Shown here piece by piece: positions 52,434 to 61,813 of a DNA stretch of 64,000 nucleotides; position 1 is the stretch's first letter; each line of letters opens with the position of its first letter. Both the position numbers and the translations under genes were made by a program. The DNA lies in contig NZ_CP026109.1 of assembly GCF_002902965.1 (NCBI RefSeq), forward strand, positions 1 to 64,000, in the 5' to 3' direction. Under the pieces are notes generated by a model. It had not been told where the DNA came from and did no database searches. It worked only from the letters and a program-made list of their open reading frames with translations. The DNA is from Paraburkholderia hospita (lineage in GTDB: Bacteria; Pseudomonadota; Gammaproteobacteria; Burkholderiales; Burkholderiaceae).

Positions 52434-53816
52434 ATGCCATCTCCACAAGAACTGACGCAACTTCCAAACCGCCCGCTGTGGCATGAACCCTCGTGCGCTC
52501 GGGACATGCTGGACCGCGAAGAGCAGGCCGATGTCGTGATCGTCGGCGCAGGTTATACAGGGCTATGGACTGCATACTATTTGCTGAAGGCGCAGCCATC
52601 GCTAAAGGTCGTCCTGCTGGAGCGGGAAGCAGTCGGCTTCGGCGCTTCGGGCCGCAACGGAGGGTGGGCGTCGGCGATATTTCCGATCTCGCTCGAACGC
52701 GTGGCGCAAATGTATTCGCATGCCGCGGCATTGCATTTGCAGACCGCGATGAACGAGACCGTGAACGAAATTGGGCGCGTGCTCAATCTTGAAGGCGTCG
52801 ATGCTGACTATGCAAAGCAAGGCTTTCTTTCCCTTGCACGCAGCCAGCCCCAGTTCGATCGGATTCAGGCCTCGGTCGATGCGTCGGTTCGCTTTGGATT
52901 GCCGGATCAATGGCGCGCGCTCGATGCGAAGGAAGCTTCGACGCGGATTGGCGCCGAACGTGCGCTGGGCGGCCTTTACACCGAGCACTGCGCGCTGATC
53001 CATCCCGGAAAGCTGGTGCGTGGACTGGCAGACGTTGTCGAGGGAATGGGCGCGCGCATTTACGAAAAGACGGCGGCTCTCCACATCGCGCCTGGGCAGG
53101 TGACTACAGCGCACGGTGGCGTCGAGGCAAGAACGGTGGTGCGCGCAACCGAAGCATTTTCCTGCCAGCTTCCGGAGAACAACCGCTCTGTCATTCCGCT
53201 GTACTCCCTGGTACTGGCGACAGAGCCTTTGCCTCAGGCCTTTCGCCAGCGTTTGAGGCTCGATCATCGCCTGGCGTTCAATGACATGCGTCATCTAAGG
53301 GTGTACGGACAGGTGACGGCGGAAGGCCGACTGGTGTTTGGCGGTCGCGGCGCCCCATACCGCTTCGGCTCCCGAATTTCACCGGAGGATGACCTCGTCG
53401 ACAAGGTGCATGCCAACATCCACGCCGCGATGCTTGAGTTCTTCCCCGACCTGGCCGATACCCGCATCACGCATCGCTGGGGCGGCGCGCTCGGGGTGTC
53501 GCGCGACTGGTGCCCGACCGTGAGTATGGACAAAGACGCGCGCATTGCGTGGGCGGGAAACTACGTCGGCGATGGCGTCGCAACGAGTAACCTGGCTGGC
53601 CGCATCTTGCGCAATCTGATTCTCGATTGCAATGACGAGATCAACCAGTTGCCTGTGGTCAACCATCGCTCACCGGCGTGGGAACCGGAGCCTTTTCGCT
53701 GGATTGGCGTCAACGGCGGTCTCACAGCGGCGGGTTTCAGTGATTTTGAAGAACGTGTAACTAACCAACCATCGCGTACAGCACGAGTCCTCGAAAAGCT
53801 GACGGGTGCCCATTGA
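52434..53816 (+). CDS. FAD-dependent amine oxidase-like protein (DAO family)
   Basis: A 460-residue oxidoreductase of the DAO/PuuB type. The FAD loop is VVIVGAGYTGLWTAYYLL near 34-51, then GFGASGRNGGW, and GGRGAPYRFGS and AWAGNYVGDGVATSNLAGRI near the C-terminus. Relatives oxidise gamma-glutamylputrescine or N-methyl amino acids. The ATG is preceded by TAGGAGAG. The gene follows the permease by 108 bases and is closely followed by a cupin gene. Confidence 0.85.
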   Translation: MPSPQELTQLPNRPLWHEPSCARDMLDREEQADVVIVGAGYTGLWTAYYLLKAQPSLKVVLLEREAVGFGASGRNGGWASAIFPISLERVAQMYSHAAALHLQTAMNETVNEIGRVLNLEGVDADYAKQGFLSLARSQPQFDRIQASVDASVRFGLPDQWRALDAKEASTRIGAERALGGLYTEHCALIHPGKLVRGLADVVEGMGARIYEKTAALHIAPGQVTTAHGGVEARTVVRATEAFSCQLPENNRSVIPLYSLVLATEPLPQAFRQRLRLDHRLAFNDMRHLRVYGQVTAEGRLVFGGRGAPYRFGSRISPEDDLVDKVHANIHAAMLEFFPDLADTRITHRWGGALGVSRDWCPTVSMDKDARIAWAGNYVGDGVATSNLAGRILRNLILDCNDEINQLPVVNHRSPAWEPEPFRWIGVNGGLTAAGFSDFEERVTNQPSRTARVLEKLTGAH

Positions 53817-53830
53817 AAAAGGAGTGATAC

Positions 53831-54181
53831 ATGACGAAGTTCACCATCGTCAAAGCCGCCGATATTGCTTCGGCCCGACTCGCCTCAGCCGGCCAGCGCG
53901 CCGGTGCCGATAGCGGCGATCCCCAAATTGCTGTCAAGACTGTTGCGCCCGAGGCGGTCGGTAATCTGGGGATTTGGGAATGTCAGCCAGGAGGTTGGCC
54001 AGTGATAAACCGTCCCGATACCGAATTTACGTACATCATTTCTGGCCGTGCCAGGCTCACCGATGACTCGACGGGTGAGGTAACCGAGATCGTCGGTGGA
54101 GATCTCGTGATCTTGCCGCCCGGTTGGACCGGGCGCTGGGATGTACTGGAACCCGTTCGCAAGATTTACGCGATTTATTGA
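53831..54181 (+). CDS. Cupin domain protein (DUF861 type)
   Basis: A 116-residue single-cupin protein: GNLGIWECQPGGWPVINRPD, EFTYIISGRARLTDDSTGEV, GGDLVILPPGWTGRWDVLEP. The EFTYIISG and LPPGWTGxW strings are typical of the (S)-ureidoglycine aminohydrolase-like cupin_3 proteins that accompany amine catabolic genes. It follows the FAD oxidase by 14 bases with AAAAAGGAG upstream, clearly the same transcript. Confidence 0.82.
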   Translation: MTKFTIVKAADIASARLASAGQRAGADSGDPQIAVKTVAPEAVGNLGIWECQPGGWPVINRPDTEFTYIISGRARLTDDSTGEVTEIVGGDLVILPPGWTGRWDVLEPVRKIYAIY

Positions 54182-54309
54182 AACCTGATCCGCGAGCATC
54201 GAAAAGAGCGGCGAGCTCGCGATGCCAACGGCCGGGTGACGTTTAATTTAGCTGAGAAGCACAGACGGCAGGGTAATTACAAAACCGACCACTTGTTTGG
54301 AGACAAAGC

Positions 54310-55434
54310 ATGCGTAAATTCATTAATCTTGGCGCGACAGCTTGCGCAGCAGTCACACTAACGCTGCCGGCAATGGCACAGGAAGTTGTCGTGATCGGAC
54401 ATTCGGCCCCGCTGACGGGGCCTCAAGCGGCAAACGGCAAGGACAATGAATATGGCGCGCGGATGGCTGTCGACGAACTGAATAAACAAGGGGTGCTGAT
54501 AGCAGGCAAGAAGGTGACTTTCAAGTTGGAGTCGCAAGATGATCAGGCCGACCCCAAAACCGGCGTTCAGGTTGCGCAGAACCTCATTGACCGCAACGTC
54601 GTCGCTGTCCTGGGGCCGTACAACTCAGGCGTGGCTATTCCTGCGTCTCGCGTCTACAACAATGCGGGGGTTCCTCTCCTGCCTGTCGCATCAAACCCAG
54701 CGATTACGAAGCAAGGCTTTAAGAACATTTTCCGGATTGGCGCCAGTGACGCCCAGCTTGGTGGAACGATGGGGGACTTTGCAGCCAGGGAGTTGAAAGC
54801 CAAAACAGTTGCCATCATCGACGACCGTTCTGCGTATGGGCAGGGGATCGCGGAACAGTTTGAGGAATCGGCCAAGGCAAACGGCCTGGTAATTGTCGAC
54901 AAGCAATTCACCAACGGCCAGGCAACCGATTTCCTGGGTATCCTCACAGCTCTCAAAGCTAAGAACCCCGATGTGATCTTCTTCGGCGGGTACGCATCTC
55001 AAGCTGCGCCGATGGTCAGACAGATGCGGCAGCGCGGTCTGAGAGCAAAGTTACTTGGAGGAGACGCCATCTGTACAGCTGACATGGGAAAAGTGGCAGG
55101 GGAGGCTGCCTCGATTGTCTACTGTTCTCAAGGCGGGACCGCCCTGGACCAGACTGAGGAAGGTAGGAAATTCATTAAGAAGTACAAGGACACGTATCAT
55201 ACAGACATGCAAGTCTATGCGGTCAACTACTACGATGGAGTCAAAATGTTGGCCGACGCCATGACGAAAGCAGCGACGACGAGTGACAAAAGCAAACTGA
55301 TCGCACAGCTGGCGAACGAACAATACAAGGGGATAGCCGGCAAGTACTTCTTTGACGCCGAAGGAAATCTAAAAGGCGCGCCAACAACCGTGTATGTCAT
55401 TCGAAACGGCTTGCCCGTTCCTTACGTTAACTAG
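54310..55434 (+). CDS. Branched-chain amino acid ABC substrate-binding protein
   Basis: A 374-residue LivJ/LivK-type binding protein with a signal peptide (LGATACAAVTLTLPAMAQ, cleavage after residue 23) and family blocks VIGHSAPLTGPQAANGKDNE, LESQDDQADPKTGVQVAQNL and VAVLGPYNSGVAIPASRVYN, then KTVAIIDDRSAYGQGIAEQF. No transporter subunits are next to it, so it may serve a distant Liv system. It ends the amine cluster in the same direction. Confidence 0.88.
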   Translation: MRKFINLGATACAAVTLTLPAMAQEVVVIGHSAPLTGPQAANGKDNEYGARMAVDELNKQGVLIAGKKVTFKLESQDDQADPKTGVQVAQNLIDRNVVAVLGPYNSGVAIPASRVYNNAGVPLLPVASNPAITKQGFKNIFRIGASDAQLGGTMGDFAARELKAKTVAIIDDRSAYGQGIAEQFEESAKANGLVIVDKQFTNGQATDFLGILTALKAKNPDVIFFGGYASQAAPMVRQMRQRGLRAKLLGGDAICTADMGKVAGEAASIVYCSQGGTALDQTEEGRKFIKKYKDTYHTDMQVYAVNYYDGVKMLADAMTKAATTSDKSKLIAQLANEQYKGIAGKYFFDAEGNLKGAPTTVYVIRNGLPVPYVN

Positions 55435-55754
55435 GCGAAGACTTCGCTGACTTTGTTGGGTCGACTTCGGAAGTTGGCGGCCGGCGCAGTTATGCACGGT
55501 TATCTGCGAGCGTCAAATTTCCGAGGTCGGCCAACTACGGTCGTTCCTCCGCACGCTCAGATGGTCATTCAAGCGTCGGCTCCACAGCAGGCACTGGACC
55601 TTCGAGGTTGGAATCATGTCGACAGCACGTCGGCCTTTATGGGAATTTGTCTCGTGTTGCCGAACCCCATCGTCTACGCTTTGAGCGACGCACGCCCTTG
55701 CCGCCATCTAGCGCGTGCGTCGTAAGGCTCAGAACTATGACTTGTTCAAATGAG
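55435..55754. other. Spacer after the binding-protein gene
   Basis: No supported gene. Convergent genes end on either side; no clear hairpin with a T-run was seen. Confidence 0.35.
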
Positions 55755-56042
55755 CTACCCTCCGTCAACGTCCGGCTCGGCCGCTCCAATGCTCCCCGCA
55801 TTCTTCGAGATCCACTCCTTCGCTCTTTGCAAGCTCTCCTCGATACTAGTCTTGTCTTGACAAACGGTCACGGAGAATCCGCCATCGCCGCTGCGCACGA
55901 GCGTGTACGTTACCAAGCCTTTGGTACCACCCATCCATTCGTCGACCTCAGCGTTATGCTTCTCGAGCAATTCAAACAATTCTTTCGAGCCCTTTCCGGA
56001 ATATCGTCTTAAAAGCAGTACCGGCATGCCGCGCGCCACCAC
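55755..56042 (-). CDS. Small conserved protein, monooxygenase-like fold possible
   Basis: A 95-residue protein: MPVLLLRRYSGKGSKELFEL, VTYTLVRSGDGGFSVTVCQD, SIEESLQRAKEWISKNAGSI. The layout suggests an antibiotic-biosynthesis-monooxygenase-like ferredoxin fold, common in small Burkholderia proteins; function unknown. The start is uncertain: GTG at 56042 or 56039 follows GAGGA, whereas the ATG at 56027 has no ribosome site. Confidence 0.6.
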   Translation of the reverse strand: MVARGMPVLLLRRYSGKGSKELFELLEKHNAEVDEWMGGTKGLVTYTLVRSGDGGFSVTVCQDKTSIEESLQRAKEWISKNAGSIGAAEPDVDGG

Positions 56043-56123
56043 CTGTCCGTCCTCGAACACTTCGGCCAGATGGTTGATTGGCGAGCACGGCACCCCGCCG
56101 CATTCCCACTTGCTTCGACTAGC

Positions 56124-57467
56124 TCAGCGCAGCGGCCTGAAGGCTGCCCTCAGTTCCTGAGCGAAGATCACCGGCTGCTCCCACGCGGCGAAGTGGCCGC
56201 CTTTCTCAGCTCGGTGATAGTAGATGAGGTTCGGGTAGGCCTTCTCTGTCCAACTCCGCGGCGCTTGATATTGCTCGCCGGGGAACACGCTCACGGCCAC
56301 CGGGATCTTGACGCCTTTGGCGTTGAAGAAGCCACCCTTATATTCCCAGTAGAGGCGAGACGCAGACACACCCGTGTTGGTCAGCCAATACAGTGTGATG
56401 TTGTCGAGGATTTCGTCACGCGTCAGTTCGCCTGCGGGGCTCGAAGTCCGGTTGAGAGCCTCTGCGACTGCGGCTGCGGGCTGGGCATTGGCATCATTAT
56501 GGTCGAGGAGCCACGCGGCGAGGCCGACGGGTGAATCGTCAATACCATAAAGCGTCTGTGGACGCGACCCCATCAAGCGGGCGTAGTCCACTTCCTTGAA
56601 GGTCTGGGCGAGCTGCCCGTAAGCGCGGGTCTCGTCCGCTGACAGACCGGCTGGCGCCGGTGCGCCGATCTGTAGCGCCTTGTCGATGTCCGCAGGAACC
56701 GTCGCGGGCATGTTGGTGTGAATGCCGAGCAGTCCCGGAGGTGCCTGCAAGCCCATTTGATCGACGACGAACGCCCCCCAGTCGCCGCCCTGAGCGACGT
56801 AGTGCTGATATCCGAGACGGCGCATCAACTCGGCCCAGGCGCGCGCCATGTGCTCGGGACCCCAGCCGGTCGTTGTCGGCTTGCCGGAAAAGCCGTAGCC
56901 CGGCATCGACGGGATGACGACATCGAACGAGTCTTCGGCCTTCCCGCCATACGCGACCGGATCTGTCAATGGTCCGATCAGCTTGATCTGTTCAAGCACG
57001 GAGCCGGGCCAACCATGGTTGATGATCAATGGAAGCGCATTGCGGTTCTTCGAACGAACATGGATGAAATGTATGTCTACTCCGTCGATGGTCGTCACGA
57101 ACTGCGGAAGGGCATTGAGCTTCGCTTCCGCTTTACGCCAGTCATAATCGGTCGCCCAATAGCGTGCGAGATTCTGCATGGTCGCGAGCGGCACGCCCTG
57201 CGAAGAGTCTGCGACGGTCTCCTTTTCAGGCCATTGCGTGGCGGCAATCCGCCGGCGAAGCTCGTCAATGGCGGCCTGCGGCACATGGACTTTGGGCAGC
57301 GGACGGATGGAGTCGTCGTCAGTCGTCGCGGGCTGTTTCGTGGAAGGCAGGCCGGCAGCCGGAACGGCATGGGCGCAACTGAAGGCAGTGGCGAGGGTAA
57401 GGCCCAGTGCGGCCGCGACGGATGCAACAAACCTGCGCCAGGTTGGCGTTGACGATACTAACGACAT
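56124..57467 (-). CDS. Exported epoxide hydrolase-like alpha/beta hydrolase
   Basis: A 447-residue protein with an export signal (WRRFVASVAAALGLTLATAF, then SCAHA). The epoxide-hydrolase N-terminal domain follows (VPQAAIDELRRRIAATQWPE), then the hydrolase core: oxyanion-side INHGWPGSVLE, SMPGYGFSG, nucleophile region VAQGGDWGAFVVDQMG with Asp as the likely nucleophile, and catalytic His in EKGGHFAAWEQP. Length and motifs fit the microsomal-type EHN family. The ATG at 57467 follows GGAGAA. It is the gene after the VOC protein in the same direction. Confidence 0.88.
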   Translation of the reverse strand: MSLVSSTPTWRRFVASVAAALGLTLATAFSCAHAVPAAGLPSTKQPATTDDDSIRPLPKVHVPQAAIDELRRRIAATQWPEKETVADSSQGVPLATMQNLARYWATDYDWRKAEAKLNALPQFVTTIDGVDIHFIHVRSKNRNALPLIINHGWPGSVLEQIKLIGPLTDPVAYGGKAEDSFDVVIPSMPGYGFSGKPTTTGWGPEHMARAWAELMRRLGYQHYVAQGGDWGAFVVDQMGLQAPPGLLGIHTNMPATVPADIDKALQIGAPAPAGLSADETRAYGQLAQTFKEVDYARLMGSRPQTLYGIDDSPVGLAAWLLDHNDANAQPAAAVAEALNRTSSPAGELTRDEILDNITLYWLTNTGVSASRLYWEYKGGFFNAKGVKIPVAVSVFPGEQYQAPRSWTEKAYPNLIYYHRAEKGGHFAAWEQPVIFAQELRAAFRPLR

Positions 57468-57594
57468 GGTAATTCTCCAAGTCAGAGCGTGCGAGTCTGC
57501 GGCGCGCGCAGGGTGACGCAATGGCGACGATCGAAGTGATATTGATGGCAGCCGCACTTGCCTCGTGAGTCAAAGCGCGGCAATGCGGCGTACG

Positions 57595-57978
57595 TTAAGC
57601 GGGTATGCGATACAGGGCGCAGAGCTTGTTGCCATCCGGATCGCGCAGATAAGCGAGATAAAGCGTCCCAGCCGGGGTCTCACGTACGCCCGGTGGGTCC
57701 TCGACCGATTTGCCGCCATTGGCGATCCCTGCGGCGTGCCAGAGATCGACCTGGTCAGTTGACTGGCAGGTAAAGCCGATCGTGCCGCCGTTGGCATGGG
57801 TAGCCGGCTGGCCGTCGAGTGGCCCCGTCACGATGAAAGAACTATTGCCGGCGGCATAGACGTAGCCGCCGGCGGCCCGGTTCAAACCCTCGCCATAGCC
57901 GAGGGAGCCCAGCACGGCATCGTAGAATCTCCTGGTTTTTTCAAGGTCGTTGGTGCCGACCACAACGTGACTGAACAT
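57595..57978 (-). CDS. VOC family (glyoxalase-fold) protein
   Basis: A 127-residue vicinal-oxygen-chelate protein: MFSHVVVGTNDLEKTRRFYD at the start, GNSSFIVTGPLDGQPATHAN, and LAYLRDPDGNKLCALY with the C-terminal metal-site Glu position as Asn-Lys-Leu. Start ATG at 57978 has AAGGAG at ideal spacing, so the longer open frame to 58170 is not used. Such proteins act in glyoxalase- or fosfomycin-type reactions; substrate unknown. Confidence 0.85.
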   Translation of the reverse strand: MFSHVVVGTNDLEKTRRFYDAVLGSLGYGEGLNRAAGGYVYAAGNSSFIVTGPLDGQPATHANGGTIGFTCQSTDQVDLWHAAGIANGGKSVEDPPGVRETPAGTLYLAYLRDPDGNKLCALYRIPA

Positions 57979-58774
57979 CGATTGCTCCTTCATTAGTATG
58001 CCTGAATGATGATCGTGCGCTCTTCGACGTGTAGCAGGTCGGAGCTCTTTGACCACATAGGGCGCGACTACTTCAAGACGCGATGCCGGTAAATTCAGCG
58101 ATGCGTCGAGCCGTTGGATCGAGCACGTGGCCCGTTTGCAGTAAATGACCGAGCCGTATCGGTAGGCCAATTGCGGGAACCGCGTCCCAGAGACTCAGTA
58201 TAACTATGAAAATCATAGTGTCAAGATATGCGCATATGCTTGTATGTTCATACTAAATTCACCGCGTTCAGGCGAGGGTTCCTCCGGCCCGGCCCGCCCT
58301 CGGGGCCGGGTCTCGGGTCACTCCACTTCGCCGTGCCGGCAGATACCATCGGGACACGAGCTGACCTTGGCCGGCACAGCGCGTGGCGAGGCCACAAGTC
58401 GTCGCAGGAACGCTGACGTCCGCAGCACTCTGGAAGCCGTCATTGACATCGTGCCAAGTGGACGGCTATAGAGGGGTCGACATGCGACGGATGACTCAGC
58501 CGAATGCAAACAGGTTGCGGCGTAACCTGATTCCTCACGCAAGCCCAAGGGCGATTAGCGCCCTCCTAACAAGAATCGGGATGGAAACGGGCATGGGGCG
58601 GGCGCGCCTATGGTAAGGCGCGACTGCTTGCTGTCGACGGGCACGCGGCACATGCACGCAGAAACCTTCTCAGCCACCGTTAATCGCGACACCCGAAAGG
58701 GTCGCTAATCCCATTGTTCAGATACAGGGAGATCCCTGGTTGAACTCGGTTCGTCGCTTGCCTAATATCTCTAC
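57979..58774. other. Intergenic region with two palindromes
   Basis: No gene is supported in these 796 bases. ACTATGA-AAA-TCATAGT at 58203-58219 and ATATGCGCATAT at 58226-58237 form a pair of AT-rich dyads, likely a regulator site for the leftward VOC-hydrolase unit. A GC hairpin (CCCGGCCC paired with GGGCCGGG) lies near 58290. Confidence 0.45.
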
Positions 58775-58788
58775 ATCATACGTATGAT
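58775..58788. promoter_or_regulatory. Operator-like palindrome before gntR gene
   Basis: ATCATACGTATGAT is a perfect 14-bp palindrome ending 14 bases before the GntR ATG and overlapping the probable -10 region (TTGCCT lies 18 bases before its 5' end). It is the natural candidate for autoregulation by the FadR/GntR protein. Confidence 0.6.
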
Positions 58789-58802
58789 CTAGAGGCGAAA
58801 AC

Positions 58803-59522
58803 ATGGAAACGCTCCATCGGCAGGTCCTGAACCAGATGGGCGAACAGATCTGTTCAGGCAAGTTCGCGCCGGGCGATATCCTGCCGGCCGAGCCCGTGCT
58901 CGCCGAGCAGATGCAGGTCAGTCGCATCACGATTCGCGAGACGATGAAATCGCTGTCGGCGAAAGGCATGCTCCAGGTGCGCCGCCGTTACGGCACGATC
59001 GTGCTGCCGCGTTCGCAATGGCAACTGTTCGACCCGGACGTGATCACGTGGCGCGCGAGGGCGGGAACGGTTGACGCGGGCCTGATCCAGGATCTGATGG
59101 AGCTGCGCCTCATCATCGAACCGAACGCAGCCAAACTCGCCGCCCGACGCGCGACCGATGAAGACCGCGTTGCCGTGCGTCGCGCTTTCAAGGCGATGGA
59201 ACGCGCTGTCGCCGGCCATGGCGAATACGTTCCCGCCGATCTCGCGTTTCACGGCGCAATCCTGACCGCCTGCCACAACCAGTTTGTCCAGCAGATGCAG
59301 AACGCACTGTCGGCGATTCTGCGTACGAGTTTTGAGCTCAGCTCCGAAATCGCCGGCGGTCCGGCGCGTTCGCTGCCGATGCACGAGGCTCTTTGCGTGG
59401 CGATTGAAAAGGGCGATGAAGCGGCCGCGGAGGCTGCCGTACTGACGCTGATCGAGCGTGCGGAGAAGGACTTCGAAGACCGCGACAAGCTCAGGCAAAC
59501 CGCAAACGACACACCCGTCTGA
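58803..59522 (+). CDS. GntR family regulator, FadR subfamily (FCD)
   Basis: A 239-residue repressor. Residues 1-75 are the winged helix (GDILPAEPVLAEQMQVSRIT, TIRETMKSLSAKGMLQVRRR, YGTIVLPRSQW). Residues about 90-230 are the FCD ligand domain, with metal-site text DLAFHGAILTACHNQF and SLPMHEALCVAIEKGDEAA. The RSQWQLFDPDVITWR segment is typical of regulators of sugar-acid catabolism such as DgoR. It precedes, in the same direction, an SDR, an MFS transporter and a mannonate dehydratase-like enzyme. Confidence 0.88.
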   Translation: METLHRQVLNQMGEQICSGKFAPGDILPAEPVLAEQMQVSRITIRETMKSLSAKGMLQVRRRYGTIVLPRSQWQLFDPDVITWRARAGTVDAGLIQDLMELRLIIEPNAAKLAARRATDEDRVAVRRAFKAMERAVAGHGEYVPADLAFHGAILTACHNQFVQQMQNALSAILRTSFELSSEIAGGPARSLPMHEALCVAIEKGDEAAAEAAVLTLIERAEKDFEDRDKLRQTANDTPV

Positions 59523-59613
59523 CGCTTCCTGCTTCCACTATCGTCGCGGCGGGAGGCCGGTCGCGAGGGGCGTTTTCGCGCCTGGTTTTTGAATTCCGCA
59601 CAAGGAGCCACGC

Positions 59614-60381
59614 ATGACACAGTTATTCGACTTGAGCGGGCGCACGGCGCTCGTCACCGGTTCGGCACGCGGCATCGGCTTTGCGCTGGCCGAGGGACTC
59701 GCAACCGCAGGCGCGAGCGTGATGCTGAACGGCACACGCGCCGATACGGTCGCCGACGCGGTCAGCCGGCTGGATGCGAAGGGCTTCCGCGCGCAAGGCC
59801 GAGCCTTCGACGTGACCGATGAACGGGCCGTCGCCGATGCGTTCGCCCAATGGGACAAGGATGGCATCAGCATCGACATCGTCATCAACAATGCCGGCAT
59901 CCAGTTTCGCAAGCCGCTCGTCGAGCTAGAACTGTCGGACTGGCAGCGCGTGATCGACACGAACCTGACCAGTGCCTTCATCGTATCGAAGCAGGCGGCG
60001 CAGCGGATGATCACGCGCGGCACGGGCGGCAAGATCGTCAATATCGGTTCGCTGACGAGCGAAGCGGCCCGCGCGACAGTCGGCGCGTACACCGCGGCGA
60101 AAGGCGGCATCAAGATGCTGACCCGCGCGATGAGCGCCGAATGGGCCGCGTCAAACATCCAGGCGAACGCGATCGGTCCCGGCTACATTCTGACCGATAT
60201 GAACCAGGCGCTCGTCGATAACGCCGCCTTCGATGCATGGGTCAAGAACAGCAACCCGTCGCAACGCTGGGGCAAACCGGAGGAACTCGTCGGCACGGCG
60301 GTGTATCTGTCGTCGCCGGCATCCAGCTACGTCAATGGCCAGATCATCTATGTCGATGGAGGCTGGCTGGCCGTGCTTTGA
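59614..60381 (+). CDS. SDR oxidoreductase, gluconate 5-dehydrogenase-like
   Basis: A 255-residue classical SDR: TGSARGIGFALAEGLATAGA, NNAGIQFRKPLVELELSDWQ, Ser in VNIGSLTSEAA, catalytic YTAAK in VGAYTAAKGGIKMLTRAMSA, and WGKPEELVGTAVYLSS. It resembles IdnO/gluconate 5-dehydrogenase, which interconverts 5-ketogluconate and gluconate. AAGGAGCC precedes the ATG. The neighbours support a role in oxidising a sugar acid or hexuronate derivative. Confidence 0.87.
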   Translation: MTQLFDLSGRTALVTGSARGIGFALAEGLATAGASVMLNGTRADTVADAVSRLDAKGFRAQGRAFDVTDERAVADAFAQWDKDGISIDIVINNAGIQFRKPLVELELSDWQRVIDTNLTSAFIVSKQAAQRMITRGTGGKIVNIGSLTSEAARATVGAYTAAKGGIKMLTRAMSAEWAASNIQANAIGPGYILTDMNQALVDNAAFDAWVKNSNPSQRWGKPEELVGTAVYLSSPASSYVNGQIIYVDGGWLAVL

Positions 60382-60479
60382 ATGCAACTCACGCGGGGAT
60401 CTACCACAACTAAAAGAACGGCACGATCCCGCTTATCACGCAGTGTGTGCCGTCTTTCGCGGTACCGATCGGAGACATC

Positions 60480-61769
60480 ATGGAAAGCGTCAAACCCGTA
60501 GCAACTCAAAGGTGGTGGTATCTGATGCCCATCATCTTCATCACTTACAGCCTCGCCTATCTGGATCGCGCTAACTACGGTTTTGCAGCAGCTGCCGGCA
60601 TTGACAAGGATCTCGGTATCACGCATGGGACGTCGTCGCTGATCGGGTCGCTGTTCTTTCTCGGCTACTGTCTGTTTCAGGTGCCGGGTGCAATCTACGC
60701 GCAGCGCAACAGCGTCAAGAAACTGATTTTTTTCAGCCTGATCCTGTGGGGCCTCTGCGCCGCAGCGACGGGCATGGTGAGCAACATTCCGATGCTGATG
60801 GTGCTGCGCTTTGTGCTCGGCATCGTGGAGGCTGCCGTGATGCCGTCGATGCTGATGTACATCAGCCGGTGGTTCACGCGGACAGAACGGTCGCGCGCCA
60901 ACACGTTCCTGATTCTCGGCAACCCGGTGACGGTGCTGTGGATGTCGGTGGTGTCCGGCTATCTGGTGCACAGCTTCGGCTGGCGCGAGATGTTCGTGAT
61001 TGAAGGCGTACCTGCACTCGCATGGGCCGTGGTGTGGTGGTTCACGGTCAAGGACAAACCGGCCGATGCGCCCTGGATGAGCGACGCGGAAAAGACCGAA
61101 TTGCAGGCGCGCCTGAAAGCCGAGCAGGCCGATATCGCGCCGGTGCGCGACTACAAGACCGCGTTCCGCTCGTCGATCGTACTGAAATGCTGTGCAATTC
61201 ACGCGCTGTGGAGCATCGGCGTGTATGGCTTCATCATGTGGCTGCCGTCGATTCTCAAGACGGCTTCGACAATCGATATCGTGTCGGTCGGCTGGCTTGC
61301 CGCCGTGCCGTATCTCGCTGCCATCGTCCTGATGCTGCTCGCATCATGGCTGTCCGACAAGACCCGCAACCGCAAGCTGTTCGTCTGGCCGCTGCTGCTG
61401 ATCGGGACGATTGCATTCGTGGCTTCGTACATGATCGGCAGCTCGCACTTCTGGATGTCGTTTGCGTTGCTCGTCGTGGCAGGTGCAACGATGTATGCGC
61501 CGTACGGACCGTTCTTTGCCCTCGTTCCCGAACTCATCCCGAGCAACGTGCTGGGCGGCGCGATCGGACTCATCAACGCATGCGGCGCATTGGGAGCGTT
61601 TCTCGGCTCGTGGATCGTCGGCTATCTGAACGGCGCAACGGGTAGCCCGGCGGCCTCGTACATATTCATGGCGGGTGCGCTGCTCTGCTCCGTGATTGTG
61701 ATGATCACCGTGCCTGCGCCCGCCGGTCAGCGCTCGAAGCAGGAAGGGCGGCTCGCAGTGAGCCGCTGA
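60480..61769 (+). CDS. MFS transporter, anion:cation symporter type
   Basis: A 429-residue, twelve-helix transporter of the ACS family that imports hexuronates, galactonate and similar organic anions. MESVKPVATQRWWYLMPIIF starts it; TYSLAYLDRANYGFA carries the family's LDRxN motif, and GIVEAAVMPSMLMYISRWFT the RFLLG-type helix 4. The ATG at 60480 is chosen over an upstream one because GGAGAC precedes it. It presumably brings in the substrate of the flanking dehydrogenase and dehydratase. Confidence 0.88.
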   Translation: MESVKPVATQRWWYLMPIIFITYSLAYLDRANYGFAAAAGIDKDLGITHGTSSLIGSLFFLGYCLFQVPGAIYAQRNSVKKLIFFSLILWGLCAAATGMVSNIPMLMVLRFVLGIVEAAVMPSMLMYISRWFTRTERSRANTFLILGNPVTVLWMSVVSGYLVHSFGWREMFVIEGVPALAWAVVWWFTVKDKPADAPWMSDAEKTELQARLKAEQADIAPVRDYKTAFRSSIVLKCCAIHALWSIGVYGFIMWLPSILKTASTIDIVSVGWLAAVPYLAAIVLMLLASWLSDKTRNRKLFVWPLLLIGTIAFVASYMIGSSHFWMSFALLVVAGATMYAPYGPFFALVPELIPSNVLGGAIGLINACGALGAFLGSWIVGYLNGATGSPAASYIFMAGALLCSVIVMITVPAPAGQRSKQEGRLAVSR

Positions 61770-61813
61770 TAAAGCGCTACGCCACGACACAACATTTGCA
61801 AGGCAGGAACAAC